Shown here piece by piece: positions 37,170-48,640 of a stretch of DNA of 64,000 bases. The position numbers and the translations under genes were made by a program. Numbering within the stretch: position 1 is the first letter of the stretch; each line of letters opens with the position of its first letter. The notes beneath the pieces were generated by a model that was not told the origin of the DNA, did not search any database, and saw only the letters and a list, made by a program, of their open reading frames with translations. Source of the stretch: Spisula solida (taxonomy: Eukaryota > Mollusca > Bivalvia > Venerida > Mactridae); the NCBI GenBank assembly GCA_947247005.1, contig OX365945.1, forward strand, positions 39,176,551 through 39,240,550, written 5' to 3'.

Positions 37170-37292
37170 TCACTTTAATGTCGTAGCGGGCTTAATATTT
37201 TCGTATGTTTAATGTCGAGGCGGGCTCAATATTTCGGTGATCTTCATATTAAGGTGGTTTCAATGTCGTGACGGTCTTAGTATATTCGTTAT
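37170..37292. repeat. Three imperfect copies of a unit of about 35-45 bp
   Basis: AATGTCGTAGCGGGCTTAAT, AATGTCGAGGCGGGCTCAAT and AATGTCGTGACGGTCTTAGT recur with ATTTTCG-type tails. Confidence 0.6.
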
Positions 37293-37607
37293 ACTTTGCA
37301 AACATTCTATTACCATGTTACTGTTTTTGTGGATTTTAATACAAATGCGGATTACTGCTTTTGCTGAGGATGTGAACTTTTCTTCAACTCTAAATAGCAA
37401 AAAAACATTTATTTAGTTAATTAATCCTTTGGTGTTTGATTTCGACCAAGAAACTTTGTCCCCGATGATTATTTTTTACAGCATTATCACATTTGACACA
37501 TGCATCTGTCTTCACTCCCAGATACATGGTATAACGCTAATCAATGTACTGCCTAATTGACATATTCAACGCCTCATTTCTCATTGCGAACTTCTTGACG
37601 AGTTTTT

Positions 37608-38434
37608 AGCTCACCTGAGCACAAAGTGCTCAAGGTGAGCTATTGTGATCACCCTATGTCCGGCGTCCGTCGTCAACACTGGACTGTTAACCCTCTAGAA
37701 GTCATAGAGTTTTCACTTAATCTTTATGAAACTTGGTCACAATGTTTATCTCTATGAAGTCTAGGTCAAGTCCTTAACTGGGTCATCTGGGGTAAAAAAG
37801 TTGGTCACTAGGTTATGTGGAGAAAAAAACCTTGTTAACACTCTAGAGGTCACATTTTTTATATAATCTTAATGAAACTTGGCCACATATGTATCTCTAT
37901 GACATCTAGGTCAAGTCCGTAACTTGATCACCTGGGTCAAAAAATAGGTCACCAGATCACATTGAAGAAAAACTTTGCTAACACTCTAGAGGTCACATTT
38001 TTTACCTAATCTTTATGACACTTTGTCACAATATTTGTCGTTTTATAATATAAGTCAGTTCCGTAATTTGGTAATCTGGGGTCAAAAACTAGGTCACAAG
38101 GTCACATCAAAGAAAAATATTGTTAACACTCCAGAGGTCACGCTTTTTGCCTTATCATTATGAAACTTGGTCACAATGTTTGTCGCTATTAAATCTAGGT
38201 CAAGTTTGTAACTGGGTCAATTGGGTTAAAAAACTAGGTCACCAGATCATATCAAAGAAAAACCTTGTTTATACTTTAGAGGTCGCATTTTTTACCTCAT
38301 ATTTATAAAACCTGGCCACAAAGTGTATATTTGTAAAATCTACATAAAATATTAAGGTCATATCATAACAAATACTGATCCTGCCTAAACTGTTAGTCAT
38401 CAGGTGAGCGCTTTAGGGCCAATGGACCTCTTGT
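37608..38434. mobile_element. GCTCACCTG element, copy 1
   Basis: Begins with the hairpin AGCTCACCTGAGCAC-AAA-GTGCTCAAGGTGAGCT and ends CAGGTGAGCG...GGACCTCTTGT, so the outer ends form a short GCTCACCTG inverted repeat. The interior is about five tandem units of roughly 145 bp, marked by GAGGTCACATTTTT at about 37845, 37990, 38133 and 38279 and by AGGTCACxAGGTCA modules. A 62-codon frame at 38120-38308 lies in the repeats. Confidence 0.8.
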
Positions 38435-39931
38435 TATGGTAACATTTGTAGAGACCAAATCGTAATTTAGAAAAGCATATTATCCAGTGGACGATCCTTT
38501 TATAACTGCAATCATGTCGCCTTGAAGGGTTGTTAATCACTTTCTGACGTTCAACATTCAAATACCTCAAGTAAAAATCGTCACCCCCTGTTACGAAAAT
38601 ATGTGTTCAAAGGATTTGATTGAAAATACCATACCTGTTCTGAGAGCTGCGCTGCTATAATTTGTCACATGTGAGAAGACATCGTTGCTAACTTCAGAGA
38701 GAAATTAGGGGTTATTGACCATGGGTTGCCAGGGACGCCAACAAAATGTACCGTTTGTTGAAATAGAATAGGGAAGAGTTGTGAGATAAACTCGTACTCG
38801 TACTCGAAGCTCATCATAAACTTCATTTGCCTCCCAAACTGACGAAATCGGAATCAAATAATAATCCGTTTAAAAATTCTAGACGAACGTGTCCTCAGGG
38901 GATGACAAAAGGGAAACAAATCGTCGCGGTGCAAGTGCAAACAAACAAAAACGAAACTGTCCGGAAACTATTCTTCTTTAGAGTAAGATGTGCGTTGTGA
39001 TGCAGATTTCGAATATGGAGGTTTAAAGCAAATGTCAAATACAGATACGCATAAGTATGTACTGTATGTATACATGTTTGATGGCAATATAATGATGCTC
39101 TCTAGTCAAGACAGATGTTACTCTCCTTTCTTATCGTGAGATGTTTATATCATCACATCAATATCCACATTGATAAACACGTTGTATCTAGCGTCCACTG
39201 CAAGTGCAACCGATCTCGGGTCCGATCCCATGCCGCGACATATCAACGTCTTTATAAAAGATACTCGTATATTCCTTGCTTGGCGCATGTAACGGTTGTA
39301 CAATCAATGCGCTGTGGTGTGAGAGATGTCTGCTGTATAATTCACTGACCACTAATCCAGGTTTGGCTGCACTCGTATACTAGTACTAGTATTATACGGA
39401 AAGTACCAATGTTGTACCTAGACAAGAGCCGCATTATTTTAGCTCCTGTGTATGTTGTAATTCATGAAATGTGCTAGTAATCATTTAAAACTTATTTATG
39501 CCACAATACCTTAAATACCACACATATTTTTGGTTTATTTAAAGTTCATCTACTTGGTCGAACAGTTTTATGCCATTGTATGCGTATCTCACGTTGACAT
39601 TTATAAGCCGATGAAGGTACAATATGAGTTAGGGCCTGTTCCATGAAAAGGCGATTAAACCTGAAATATGTCCTTACTCACCGAGCATCTTTCTCCATCA
39701 AATATACACTTATAAAATAAATTTGCTTCTGAAGACATGTATTAAACTTTGCTTTCTGTGAGCAATGTTCTAGTGCAATGATATATGCAGCACTTGAATC
39801 CCATGGAATTCCAGATTTCCCCACTTGATTCTATAAGAATTCTAGTTTTATTTGTACTATATATTTTTGATGGTGCATGAGTGCGTTGCGGGAAACATTC
39901 CACGAGCTACGTGACTACTGTATAATCAGAC
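38435..39931. other. No gene recognised
   Basis: No convincing coding exon. 39115-39348 is a 77-codon frame without motif; CGGGTCCGATCCCA near 39220 resembles a B box but has no good A box upstream. TTAGGGCCTGTTCCATGAAA near 39629 looks like one end of a Harbinger-type MITE, without a partner. Confidence 0.4.
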
Positions 39932-40252
39932 TTAGGGCCATATTCACAATCTCTCCTCCACTCGTACATACTGAGTTCATCCAAATTTAATTATCGTTTC
40001 GCCCGTGTGTTTTAGTGTGAGCTCGATCCAACTAGAAATAGGTATTCACAACGGTAAGTGCAGCTGGAGTTGACTCGAGGGAGTTTCGAGGGAGCGAAAC
40101 GTCGACTTGAGCGTGACTCCAACCACACTCATTGGAATGTTAGTAAATACCAAAGTTAGTGACTAACTAAAATGGACAATCTACGAGAGATAGAGGAATT
40201 TGAGGAGATGATTTTACTTTTTAGAAATGTCCCGGATAGGAGCAATTCCTAA
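39932..40252 (+). mobile_element. Possible PIF/Harbinger 5' fragment
   Basis: GGGCCATATTCACAAT next to TTA resembles a Harbinger terminus and its 3-bp target. Downstream an ATG at 40171 opens a 26-codon frame (MDNLREIEEFEEMILLFRNV and onward) and then a stop. Harbinger transposases often start with a short acidic-hydrophobic segment, so this may be a truncated start, but no catalytic region follows. Confidence 0.3.
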
Positions 40253-40684
40253 GAAAGCATGGATAATTTGAAATTCTTTAAAATGTTCCCCAGCTTCACT
40301 CACATGTGGTTACGCGCATACCGAATTAGCGCATGAATGTTGAACAAATAAAGTTATTGTATTTTCTCATTAAATTAAACAACAAATTCATATGATCGTG
40401 TGTGTTGATAAATATATTATAATAAATATAAATTTATTTATAATTTGTTATCTAAAAGTATATTATTTGGACAAATAAAGTTACTGTATAAGTGTATAAA
40501 GTATCTGGAATTAAAATTAAGTTATCTTACCGCGATGTTAATTATAAAATTATATCGTTACTGCTTTAATTCTTTGCCATATCATTAGTTTTAACCCCGT
40601 CTAGTGTTGGCATGAAGATGTCTGAAATATTTAAATGAAAACAACGTGCTAACTTGTAACACATATCGATGATTCATGAGTCAA

Positions 40685-40870
40685 AGTGCTTCCTCGATAG
40701 CATACTGTTCGAGCGTCCGCTTCGAATGCGGGAAGCCCCATGTTGACCCGGGGTCACTTCATGCTAAAACGAAATGGTATTAGCATTTCCCTTGCAAGAT
40801 GTCCAGGAGGCTTCTTTTCTCTTATGTATATCGATACCATTGTGACGATGGATAAAATCGGGCATGAGGT
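40685..40870 (+). mobile_element. tRNA-derived SINE fragment
   Basis: A tRNA-like head includes GATAGCATACTGTTCGAGCG (A-box region), a perfect 5-bp anticodon-type stem around the 7-nt loop TTCGAAT (TCCGC/GCGGG pairing), and a damaged B box (ATGTTGACCC). The anticodon position would read CGA. The body with GGTATTAGCATTTCCCTTGC resembles SINE bodies I recall from bivalves. It does not fold into an intact tRNA. Confidence 0.5.
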
Positions 40871-41573
40871 GTCGAGAATGGTTAATATTAGTTCAAGGTT
40901 ATACCAACTTGTTTTATAATCAACCTCAAACCAAGAAGTTAATGCATAAGCTATAATACACTGAGAGGCTTTGAAACTAACGCAACACTAATGAGAATCA
41001 AGATAACTTTTTTATTTATTAATATTTTTCAATAAAAGTTTGTGTACGTGTTAAGGGCTACCCATGGATTGTAACTCGATGTTCTTTCTATCTCAATTCA
41101 CTTCAATGGTGCATTGAACCATGAAACGGAAAACAAGCAAATTGTACGAAGAATTGATGGGTTGATGCTAATTATTTTAATGTACGGTCAATTGGAATAG
41201 TCCATCCATCGACAAATTCAAAAAACACAAAAAAAAGACGGTTTACCACTCCGCAAAATAGGTCTTTAAGTTTAAAAAACGCTGAAATAGCTATTTTTCA
41301 GGATTACCGAAAAATACGACAAATTTTACAGTCAATGGAAAGTAATTCTGGATAGAGATTGAGTGAATAATATTCAACTTTCTAAATCTAAATTGAGCTT
41401 TATATTTATCTTTGTTTTGCTTTATTTCTGTCTTCATGCTAAGCACGGACACTTGTTCACGAACTTTATCCGTAAAATAAGTACACATCAGCATTAACCA
41501 TATGAAAAACGCAGAAGGCTGCACGGCATCAAATATGCTTTGTTTGTGTCATCATTGTTTTATTGTAGTTGTA
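40871..41573. other. No feature recognised
   Basis: AT-rich. The 77-codon minus-strand frame 41291-41524 has no known motif. Confidence 0.5.
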
Positions 41574-43315
41574 ACACTGTGGACATACCACGTGACAAAA
41601 TGCTGTGTAAGTGAGCTCAAAACGGGTGAAAATCGCTCGACTCAGGTAACATTTTTCCTTTTTATTTTCTTATTACTGGATGAATTTTCATGAAACAAAG
41701 ACGAGAGCCGTCTCCTTAGCGAGATACACATTGTGTAGTTTCAAATATGAACCAAAATCCCTTTATTTTGTCAGAAAGTGCAACCGCGCATTTCCAAAAC
41801 TGAAAACGTAATGCTGTGTTGGTGAGGAAAACACAAAAACATGCCAAAATGAGCGGTTCTTTGCCTTTTCTAGTGATTCTGCGGACAAACTATCACGCGA
41901 TGCATTGTATTTTATATTTATACGAATCGAGAGTCACATGTTTTTTAAATTTATGCATGTATTCGCGACATTTTTTTAAAAACATCAAAATGCTGTGTGT
42001 GTGAGCTATTTCTGAAATGCTGTGTGTGTGAGCAGTTTCAGAAATAATGCATAGATGAACATATTTCTCTTTTCCCTCACTCGATATTAATTGGTTTACA
42101 TATACTTAATACATTAATGCATTGCTACTTATTGCATATTATTTTCCTAGCCAGGTCATGGTTTCTCATTAAACCCATCCAATTCTGTTTCCTTCAGCAA
42201 AATTTATTCTTCCCATTCTTCCCTTGTAAACTCTTTTTTACTGACGGACAATAGCTTTGTCATTTATCTCTATAACAGCATAGTTTTCAAATGACCTGTT
42301 GATTAATGATAGTTTTGCTTTATTTTCATGGATCCTTCTTTCGATTCAAGCCAGGACAAGAGTAAAGGGCGAAACCGCGAAGAAACTTTGTCGAAAAGTC
42401 GTATTGTTGTCCTCCGATGTTCATTATGTAGTCTATCGGCACAAGCCCATAGAAACGACTGCAAGTTATTGCCAACCAATAAAAAGGATATTGGCGGGAA
42501 CAGCGACTCTTTATTGATGTTTATATGTCCAAACTAACCAAAGTTCAAATACAAAGATATATATCTGCTTAATTACTGGTCTGTTTTGTTTATCACTGCT
42601 AACTTGTTTCATGTACGAGGGGTGATCCAGAATTACGTGGACATTTGCACTTAAAATTAATTTTAGGCCAGCTTGGTATGGATGTTACACAAAAGCGGCT
42701 TTTCCATAAGTGGCATACACCTAACATAAATTTAAAAACAAGTATTTGCATCACATGAATGTTTCGAGGATCACAGATTTTTTCAATAAACTTTGTTACA
42801 TTATTGCTGATTGTTACTGTGTTTCTTCATTTACAAATTGAGAAATATTTTTACACGTTGTCAAATATCGTATTGACAGATATATACAGATGCTGGTAAA
42901 CAGGCGAATTCGTCAAACAGGAAGATATATTTCCATAAAAAAACCCATGTATATACACAAAAGAAAAGCACTTGTATATATACACCATAACTTGCATAAG
43001 GCAGTCGGCAAGTTATTATTTACAATAGGGCGAGTCTATTTTCTCTTAACTTCGAGGCATAATATACTAATTTTGCATTATTTATGATAATTTTATTATT
43101 TGTGCTGGACATAATGCTATAACACTTGTTCAATGTTGGCCATGCAGGATCGGAATGAATTTCGAACGTAGTTCATTATATGTTTGACTGCACATAAAGA
43201 AATGGTATTCCGATTCTATAGAATTGTGGGAGCAAAGTTTACATATTCGATTTTCCTTTGCTATTCCATTTGTCTTCCATTTTCTATTTCTAAATTGTGG
43301 GACGCTAATCTAAAT
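41574..43315 (+). repeat. Left arm of a 3.8-kb near-palindrome
   Basis: Reverse-complement match to 43855-45409, beginning ACACTGTGGACATACCACG at 41574. Identity is visibly above 90% in long stretches such as 42350-42480. It holds repeated TGCTGTGTGTGTGAGC words (41811-42040) and a mariner-like end at 42616. The paired frames at 42299-42517 and 42328-42537 are partly retained in the right arm, but the ATG of the second is GTG there, so no gene is inferred. Confidence 0.9.
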
Positions 43316-44381
43316 TGTTAAGGTTGTTCATCTGTTAAAGTTTGAAGGAAATGCTGCAAAAACTATAGGAGAAGTTGCGTCCACAAGAACTGTTCACTAT
43401 TTATTGTATACTGCATAAAGTATAAAGGGCCATAATTCTGTCAATAATAGTGGCAGCGCAAATTCTTTCCTTTATGCACGTCTACATGTTGAGGTTGTTG
43501 ATCTCTTAAAGTTTGAAGGAAATGCTGTAAAAACTGTAGGAGGAGTGGCGTCCACAAGAATGCGTCTACGGACAGACCGACAGACAGACAAGCTGAATCC
43601 AGTATACCCCCTTACAACTCGTTGTGCGGGGGTATAATAATTTAGGGTATGAAAACATATATAATCTACATACTATAAACATAAATTACTATAACCTATT
43701 GAATAAAGAATGCGGGATCAATATACACAAACATGGGGTGATACCCTCAATTCCCAGTCAAAAATGTCTTACTACAAGAATTTCAAAACGAAGTATAAAT
43801 TTGAAAAATACCTAATTACAAATGACAATATTAGAAAAGAGTTTTCAAAATTTTGATAAGCGTCCCAAAATTTAGAAATAGAAAATGGAAGACAGGTCGG
43901 AACAGCATTATGTCCAGCACAAATAATAAAATTATCATAAATAATGCAAAATTAGTATATTAAACCTCGAAGTGAAGAGAAAATAGACTCGCCCTATTGT
44001 AAATAATAACTTGCCGACTGCCTTATGTAAGTTATGGTGTATATATACAAGTGCTTTTCTTTTGTGTATCTACATGTTTTTTTTGATGAAAATATATCTT
44101 CCTGTTGGACATATTCGCCTGTCTACCAGCATCTGTATATATCTGTCATTTGACAACGTGTAAAAATATTTCTCAATTGTAAATGAAGAAACACAGTAAC
44201 AATCCGCAATAATGTAACAAAGTTTATTGAAAAAAATCTGTGATCCTCGAAACATTCATGTGATGCAAATACTTGTTTTTAAATTTATGTTAGGTGTATG
44301 CCACTTACGGAAAATCCATACCAAGCTGGCCTAAAATAAACTTTAAGAGCAAATGTCCACGTAATTCTGGATCACCCCTCG
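42616..44381. mobile_element. Mariner-like ends inside the palindrome
   Basis: CGAGGGGTGATCCAGAATTA at 42616 and its reverse complement ending at 44381 are both bordered by TA (42614-42615, 44382-44383) and resemble mariner termini (CGAGGGGTGATC). Because the inverted homology runs straight through into the flanks, one end may simply have been copied by the palindrome-forming event. No transposase frame lies between. Confidence 0.55.
43316..43645. mobile_element. Dispersed element in the palindrome spacer
   Basis: Two imperfect copies of AGTTTGAAGGAAATGCTG...GCGTCCACAAGAA (about 43340-43400 and 43505-43560), then ACGGACAGACCGACAGACAG and CCCCCTTACAACTCGTTGTG CGGGGGTATA. The last part can form a CCCCC/GGGGG hairpin. 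It has no counterpart in the right arm, so it is an insertion or the asymmetric centre. Confidence 0.6.
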
Positions 44382-45409
44382 TACATGAAACAAGTTAGCA
44401 GTGATAAACAATACAGACAAGTAATTAAGCGAAATATATCTTTGTTTTTGAACTTTGGTTAGTTTTGACACATAAACACAAATTACGAGTCGCTGTTCAC
44501 GCCAATGCACTTTCTTTTGGTTGGCAATAACTTGCAGTCGTTTCTACGGGCTTGTGCCGATAGACTACATAATGAACATCGGAGGACAACAATACGGCTT
44601 TTCGACAAAGTTTCTTCGCGGTTTCGCCCTTTACTCTTGTCCTGGGTTGAATCGAAAGAAGGATCACTGAAAATAAAGCAAAACTATCATTAATCAACAG
44701 GTCATTTGAAAACTATGCTGTTATAGAGATAAATGACAAAGCTATTGTCCGTCAGTAAAAAAGAGTTTACAAGGGCATGAATGGGAAGAATAAATTTTGC
44801 TGAAGGAAACATAATTGGATGGGTTTAATGAGAAACCATGACCTGGCTAGGAAAATATATGCAATAAGTAGCAATGCATTAATGTATTCAGTATATGTTA
44901 CCAATTAATATCGAGTGAGGGAAAAGAGAAATATGTTCATCTATGCATTATTTCTGAAACTGCTCACACACACAGCATTTCTGAAATAGCTCACACACAC
45001 AGCATTTTGATGTTTTTAAAAAAATGTCGCGAATACATGCATAAATTTAAAAAACATGTGACTCTCGATTCGTATAAATATAAAATACAATGCATCGCAA
45101 GATAGTTTGTCCGCAGAATCACTAGAAAAGGCAAAGAACCGCTCATTTTGTGTTTTCCTCACCAACACAGCATTACGTTTTCAGTTTTGGAAATGCGCGG
45201 TTGCACTTTCTGACAAAATAAAGGGATTTTGGTCATATTTGAAACTACACAATGTGTATCTCGCTAAGGAGACGACTCTCGTCTTTGTTTCATGAAATTT
45301 CATCCAGTAAAAAGAAAATAAAAAGGAAAAATGTTACCTGAGTCGAGCGATTTTCACCCGTTTTGAGCTCACTTACACAGCATTTTGTCCCGTGGTATGT
45401 CCACAGTGT
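43855..45409 (-). repeat. Right arm of the 3.8-kb near-palindrome
   Basis: Reverse complement of 41574-43315. It lacks about 140 bp found in the left arm (roughly 43125-43260) and a 23-bp piece near 42690-42712. The mirrored open frame 44497-44697 matches 42299-42517. Confidence 0.9.
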
Positions 45410-45600
45410 GTAAAGGGTCTTTTCAGATTTTAATGAAATGGATTTGATTGTCGTATCACATATCTAAGCTACCAATGTGGAAATTTCAGCAAAATTAAAC
45501 GCATATTGGCTGAGCTACGGGTAAATACATACATGCATACATATAAGTTATTGAAGTATAACTGTTGCGTTTTCAATGCCGCTCAGTGTATGTACTATTT

Positions 45601-46043
45601 TTGTGTGGCGTACGCCACACAATGAGTACGCCACACAATGATATTACCACTTTTCAGCTTACGACCGATTCAACGACTATAGGCCAGAAAATAGTCATCC
45701 GCAAATAAATAGTTCTATGATTTGAACAATAATACAAGCATGCTATAATTGGACAAAGATAAATTGGCCGGGCTATAAATAGAACCAGAACATAAACATT
45801 TTTTGTTTACCTTTTTTTACGGCTATTTTTGTGTGGCGTACGCCACACAATGAGTACGCCACACAATGATATTACCACTTTTCAGCTTACGACCGATTCA
45901 ACGACTATAGGCCAGAAAATAGTCATCCGCAAATAAATAGTTCTATGATTTGAACAATAATACAAGCATGCTATAATTGGACAAAGATAAATTGGCCGGG
46001 CTATAAATAGAACCAGAACATAAACATTTTTTGTTTACCTTTT
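45601..46043 (+). repeat. 228-bp tandem duplication of the palindrome-headed repeat
   Basis: Two almost identical units, one from about 45603 and one from about 45831, each starting with GTGTGGCGTACGCCACAC and containing an extra GTACGCCACACAATGA doubling that the 7155 copy lacks. Each unit includes the first about 70 bp of the element inserted at 45972, so duplication came after that insertion. Confidence 0.9.
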
Positions 46044-46092
46044 TCACTTGAAAAAAACTAATAAGGTGTATTAAATACAACACAATAAGCAA

Positions 46093-46178
46093 TTAGGAAA
46101 TAGCTCAGTAAGTAAAGCGCAAGGTCCAGTCGCGGCAAAGGTATGTTTTAGTATGCGCGAGTTCGAATCCCACTCATG
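46093..46178 (+). other. tRNA-like sequence a
   Basis: A box TAGCTCAGTAAGTAAAGCG (46101-46119) and B box GAGTTCGAATCC (46159-46170) at tRNA spacing. The stems pair poorly and I could not assign an anticodon, so this is a tRNA-derived or pseudo-tRNA sequence with a possible pol III promoter. Confidence 0.45.
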
Positions 46179-46302
46179 AATTTTCGTATAGAAAATAATT
46201 TGTTTATTCGGTTTATATTTTTTCCATTGTTATTTTCGTTTTATCTTTTCACGACTTTATAATTCAAAAGTGTTGAGATAATAAAAAATATCAAAAATAA
46301 AG

Positions 46303-46392
46303 ACGATAATGGATTCGAACCTGCGTACAAAAAAATATTACCTGGTAAATCATCTATATGCAGACGCGTTACCACTGAGCCACTGAGGCTAT
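46303..46392 (-). other. tRNA-like sequence b
   Basis: On the minus strand an A box (TGGCTCAGTGGTAACGCG, 46365-46382) is followed by a B box (GGTTCGAATCC, 46311-46321). The part between is AT-rich and longer than in a standard tRNA. It converges with sequence a. Confidence 0.45.
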
Positions 46393-46519
46393 TGGACAAA
46401 TGATGTGCCACATTATCATATCTACCAAATGTTGAAGTTAATTAGATGTGAAGATCACCGTTGTGTTTATTTACTACGGCTAAATTTAGCCCGGCCAATT
46501 TATGTTCGTCTAACTATAC

Positions 46520-46905
46520 ACAGGTTACACGAATCATTTAACCTGGTTTGTTTACATTGTCTACATTCAATTTATATTAAAACCAATAATTACATCAGAC
46601 TTTTATTTTTAAAAGATATTTATAGAACATCATTCCGCATTTAACCTATTTCGGACATTCCTATTACCAAAGACACACAGATCTTTGCTATTACCAATTT
46701 TAATCATCAAGGCAAAGAAAAGTAAACCCACGGTTATCAACATTTCGTATACTGCTACGTATGAAGTCATGTTTTATAACCTGCTTTATTTTGAAAAAAA
46801 ATCGGTCACATTCGTTTATGTTTAGGCCAACAAATTATTATCTTACCCATTTATTCTAGGTGTTTATGAAAATGAAAATCACTCCGCCGCTGTTGCAGAT
46901 GATTA
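46520..46905 (+). mobile_element. Palindrome-headed repeat, right part, without the 5.2-kb insertion
   Basis: Runs CACAGGTTACACGAATCATT, TAACCTGGTTTGTTTACA and on to CACTCCGCC, matching 7282-7307 joined directly to 12499-12845. The single AACCT at 46540-46544 is the unfilled target of the element at 7308-12493. Confidence 0.8.
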
Positions 46906-47015
46906 AAGTGCGTTCAAAGTCAAATGAGAACAGTTATAAACATAAACTCGCCCGTCAGGTAAACTTTATATAGGTCCGTTATCAAATAGTGTGCAAATCT
47001 CATTCCATATATCAA

Positions 47016-47100
47016 AGGCGCTGTAGTGTAGTGGATAAACCCTCACTTCCTCCAAGTTTCTATTTTATTCTGAATTGTAGGTTCGAACCCCACTTCGGTC
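47016..47100 (+). other. tRNA-like sequence c
   Basis: A box TGTAGTGTAGTGGATAAACC (47022-47041) and B box GGTTCGAACCCC (47080-47091); the T stem GTAGG/CCCAC pairs at four of five positions. The region between is pyrimidine- and AT-rich with no clear anticodon stem. Confidence 0.45.
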
Positions 47101-47394
47101 AACTTTTTTATTGCATGTATCCATGTTATTAAGTCTTATATTATATTGCTGTTTTAATGAATCGATACTTCAAAGTGATCAAAGTTTCATGTTGTATTGT
47201 AGTGAATATATTAAAAACGATTGTATGAGTGTTGTACTGTATATAAAGATTAATTGCAATACGACTTGATAAAGAATGAAAACGTAACACAACAATTAAT
47301 CTACGTACTGCATACCTTACTTTGTGTATGTTATTATACTGTTACAAATAAAAAATAAGGTACTTGTTAAAAGATAAAAACAATTTAAGTAACT

Positions 47395-47480
47395 TGAATG
47401 GGTGTCGAACCAGTGGCGAGATTGAACAAAATTACTTGTATAATAGCGGCATGCTTACCCACTAGACTAACGAGACGATG
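47395..47480 (-). other. tRNA-like sequence d
   Basis: Minus-strand A box (TTAGTCTAGTGGGTAAGCAT, near 47451-47472) and B box (TGGTTCGACACC, 47401-47412). It converges with sequence c, repeating the arrangement of a and b 1 kb upstream. Confidence 0.45.
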
Positions 47481-47934
47481 TGAAAACTGGTTTTCAAGTA
47501 TTATACTATTGATTGGAGGTATCTATTTTTAGCTCACCTGTCACAAAGTGACAGAGTGAGCTTTTGTGATCACACTTCGTCCGTCGTCCGTCCGTCCGTC
47601 CGTCGGTCCGTCCGTCCGTCCGTCAACAATTGGGTTGTGTCCTCTCTAGAGGTCACAATTTTGGCCTAATCTTTATGAAACTTGGTCACAATGATCATCT
47701 CAACAAAATCTAGGTCAAGTTCGATATTGGGTCATCTGAGGTCAAAAAATTGCTCACTAGGTCAAATTATAGAAAAAACCTTGTTTTAAACCTTTCAACA
47801 TGTAGTCTTCATCTGCTGTAACTCTCTACTCTCTATACATACAATAAACTTTCATCAACCAATGAAAATGTGTATTAGGGTTCACAGCAGTTTTGTAAAG
47901 GTCAAAAATCAAGATATTCTAGTATTTTAAGCAG

Positions 47935-48027
47935 GGTGTGAATTGTAATGGTTAAGTGGAAATCAAAGCGCTGTAGGGAGCGTAGACATTTTCCTGAAGG
48001 TCGTGGGTTCAAACCCCACTGGAACCA
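47935..48027 (+). other. tRNA-like sequence e
   Basis: A degenerate A box (TAATGGTTAAGTGGAAA, near 47946) is followed by a perfect T arm, GTGGG-TTCAAAC-CCCAC (48004-48020), and an acceptor-like TGGAACC. The matching 5' acceptor strand is not found, so it is not a functional tRNA. Its 3' half is the module that is tandemly repeated next to it. Confidence 0.5.
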
Positions 48028-48640
48028 TAATTTTTATTTTTTTATTTTTATTTTTTAAGTGTTTAGGTATTGTTTTGTCTTTATAGCATGTATTTGTACA
48101 TTTTCCTGATGGTCGTGGGTTCAACCCCCACTGGAACCATAATTTTTTATTTTTTTTTTATTTTTTTTAGTGTTTAGGTATTGTTTTGTCTGTAAAGCAT
48201 TTATTTGTACATTTTCCTGATGGTCGTGGGTTCAACCCCCACTGGAACCATAATTTTTTTTTTTTTTAAATGTTTAGGTATTGTTTTGTCTTTATAGCAT
48301 GTATTTGTACATTTTCCTGATGGTCGTGGGTTCAACCCCAACTGGAACCATACTTTTTATTTTTATTTTTTTCAGTGTTTAGGTATTGTTTTGTCTTTAT
48401 AGCATGTATTTGTACATTTTCCTGATGGTCGTGGGTTCAACCCCCACTGGAACCATAATTTTTATTTTTTTATTTTTATTTTTTTAAGTGTTTAGGTATT
48501 GTTTTGTCTTTATAGCATGTATTTGTACAGTTTCCTGATGGACATGGGTTCAACCCCCACTGGAACCATAATTTTTAATTTTTATTTTTTTAAGTGTTTA
48601 GGTATTGTTTTGTCTTAATAGCATGTATTTGTACAGTTAT
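47991..48640 (+). repeat. Tandem array of tRNA T-arm modules
   Basis: Six units start with TTCCTGA at 47991, 48103, 48214, 48314, 48419 and 48532 (period about 100-113 bp). Most contain the T stem-loop GTGGGTTCAACCCCCAC, then TGGAACCA, a long T-rich run, and TTTAGGTATTGTTTTGTCTT with TAGCATGTATTTGTAC. Length differences lie mainly in the T-rich run. A seventh module is at 48844 within a larger duplication of about 310 bp (48532-48840 against 48844-49130). Confidence 0.9.

Larger units (their letters stand above)
45972..46519. mobile_element. 548-bp TIR element carrying two tRNA-like sequences
   Basis: The left end TATAATTGGACAAAGATAAA then TTGGCCGGGCTA and the right end (reverse complement TATAGTTAGACGAACATAAA then TTGGCCGGGCTA) form inverted repeats of about 32 bp. 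The uninterrupted relative at 7271-7290 reads CAAGCATGCTTCACAGG, which serves as the empty site. Two convergent tRNA-like sequences lie inside. Confidence 0.75.

Noticed and set aside
39220..39234. B-box-like sequence as another tRNA-derived element
   Set aside because: No convincing A box at the right distance and no SINE body.
42299..42537. Two overlapping frames mirrored at 44497-44697
   Set aside because: Mirroring is explained by the palindrome; the second frame loses its ATG in the right arm and neither has a known motif.
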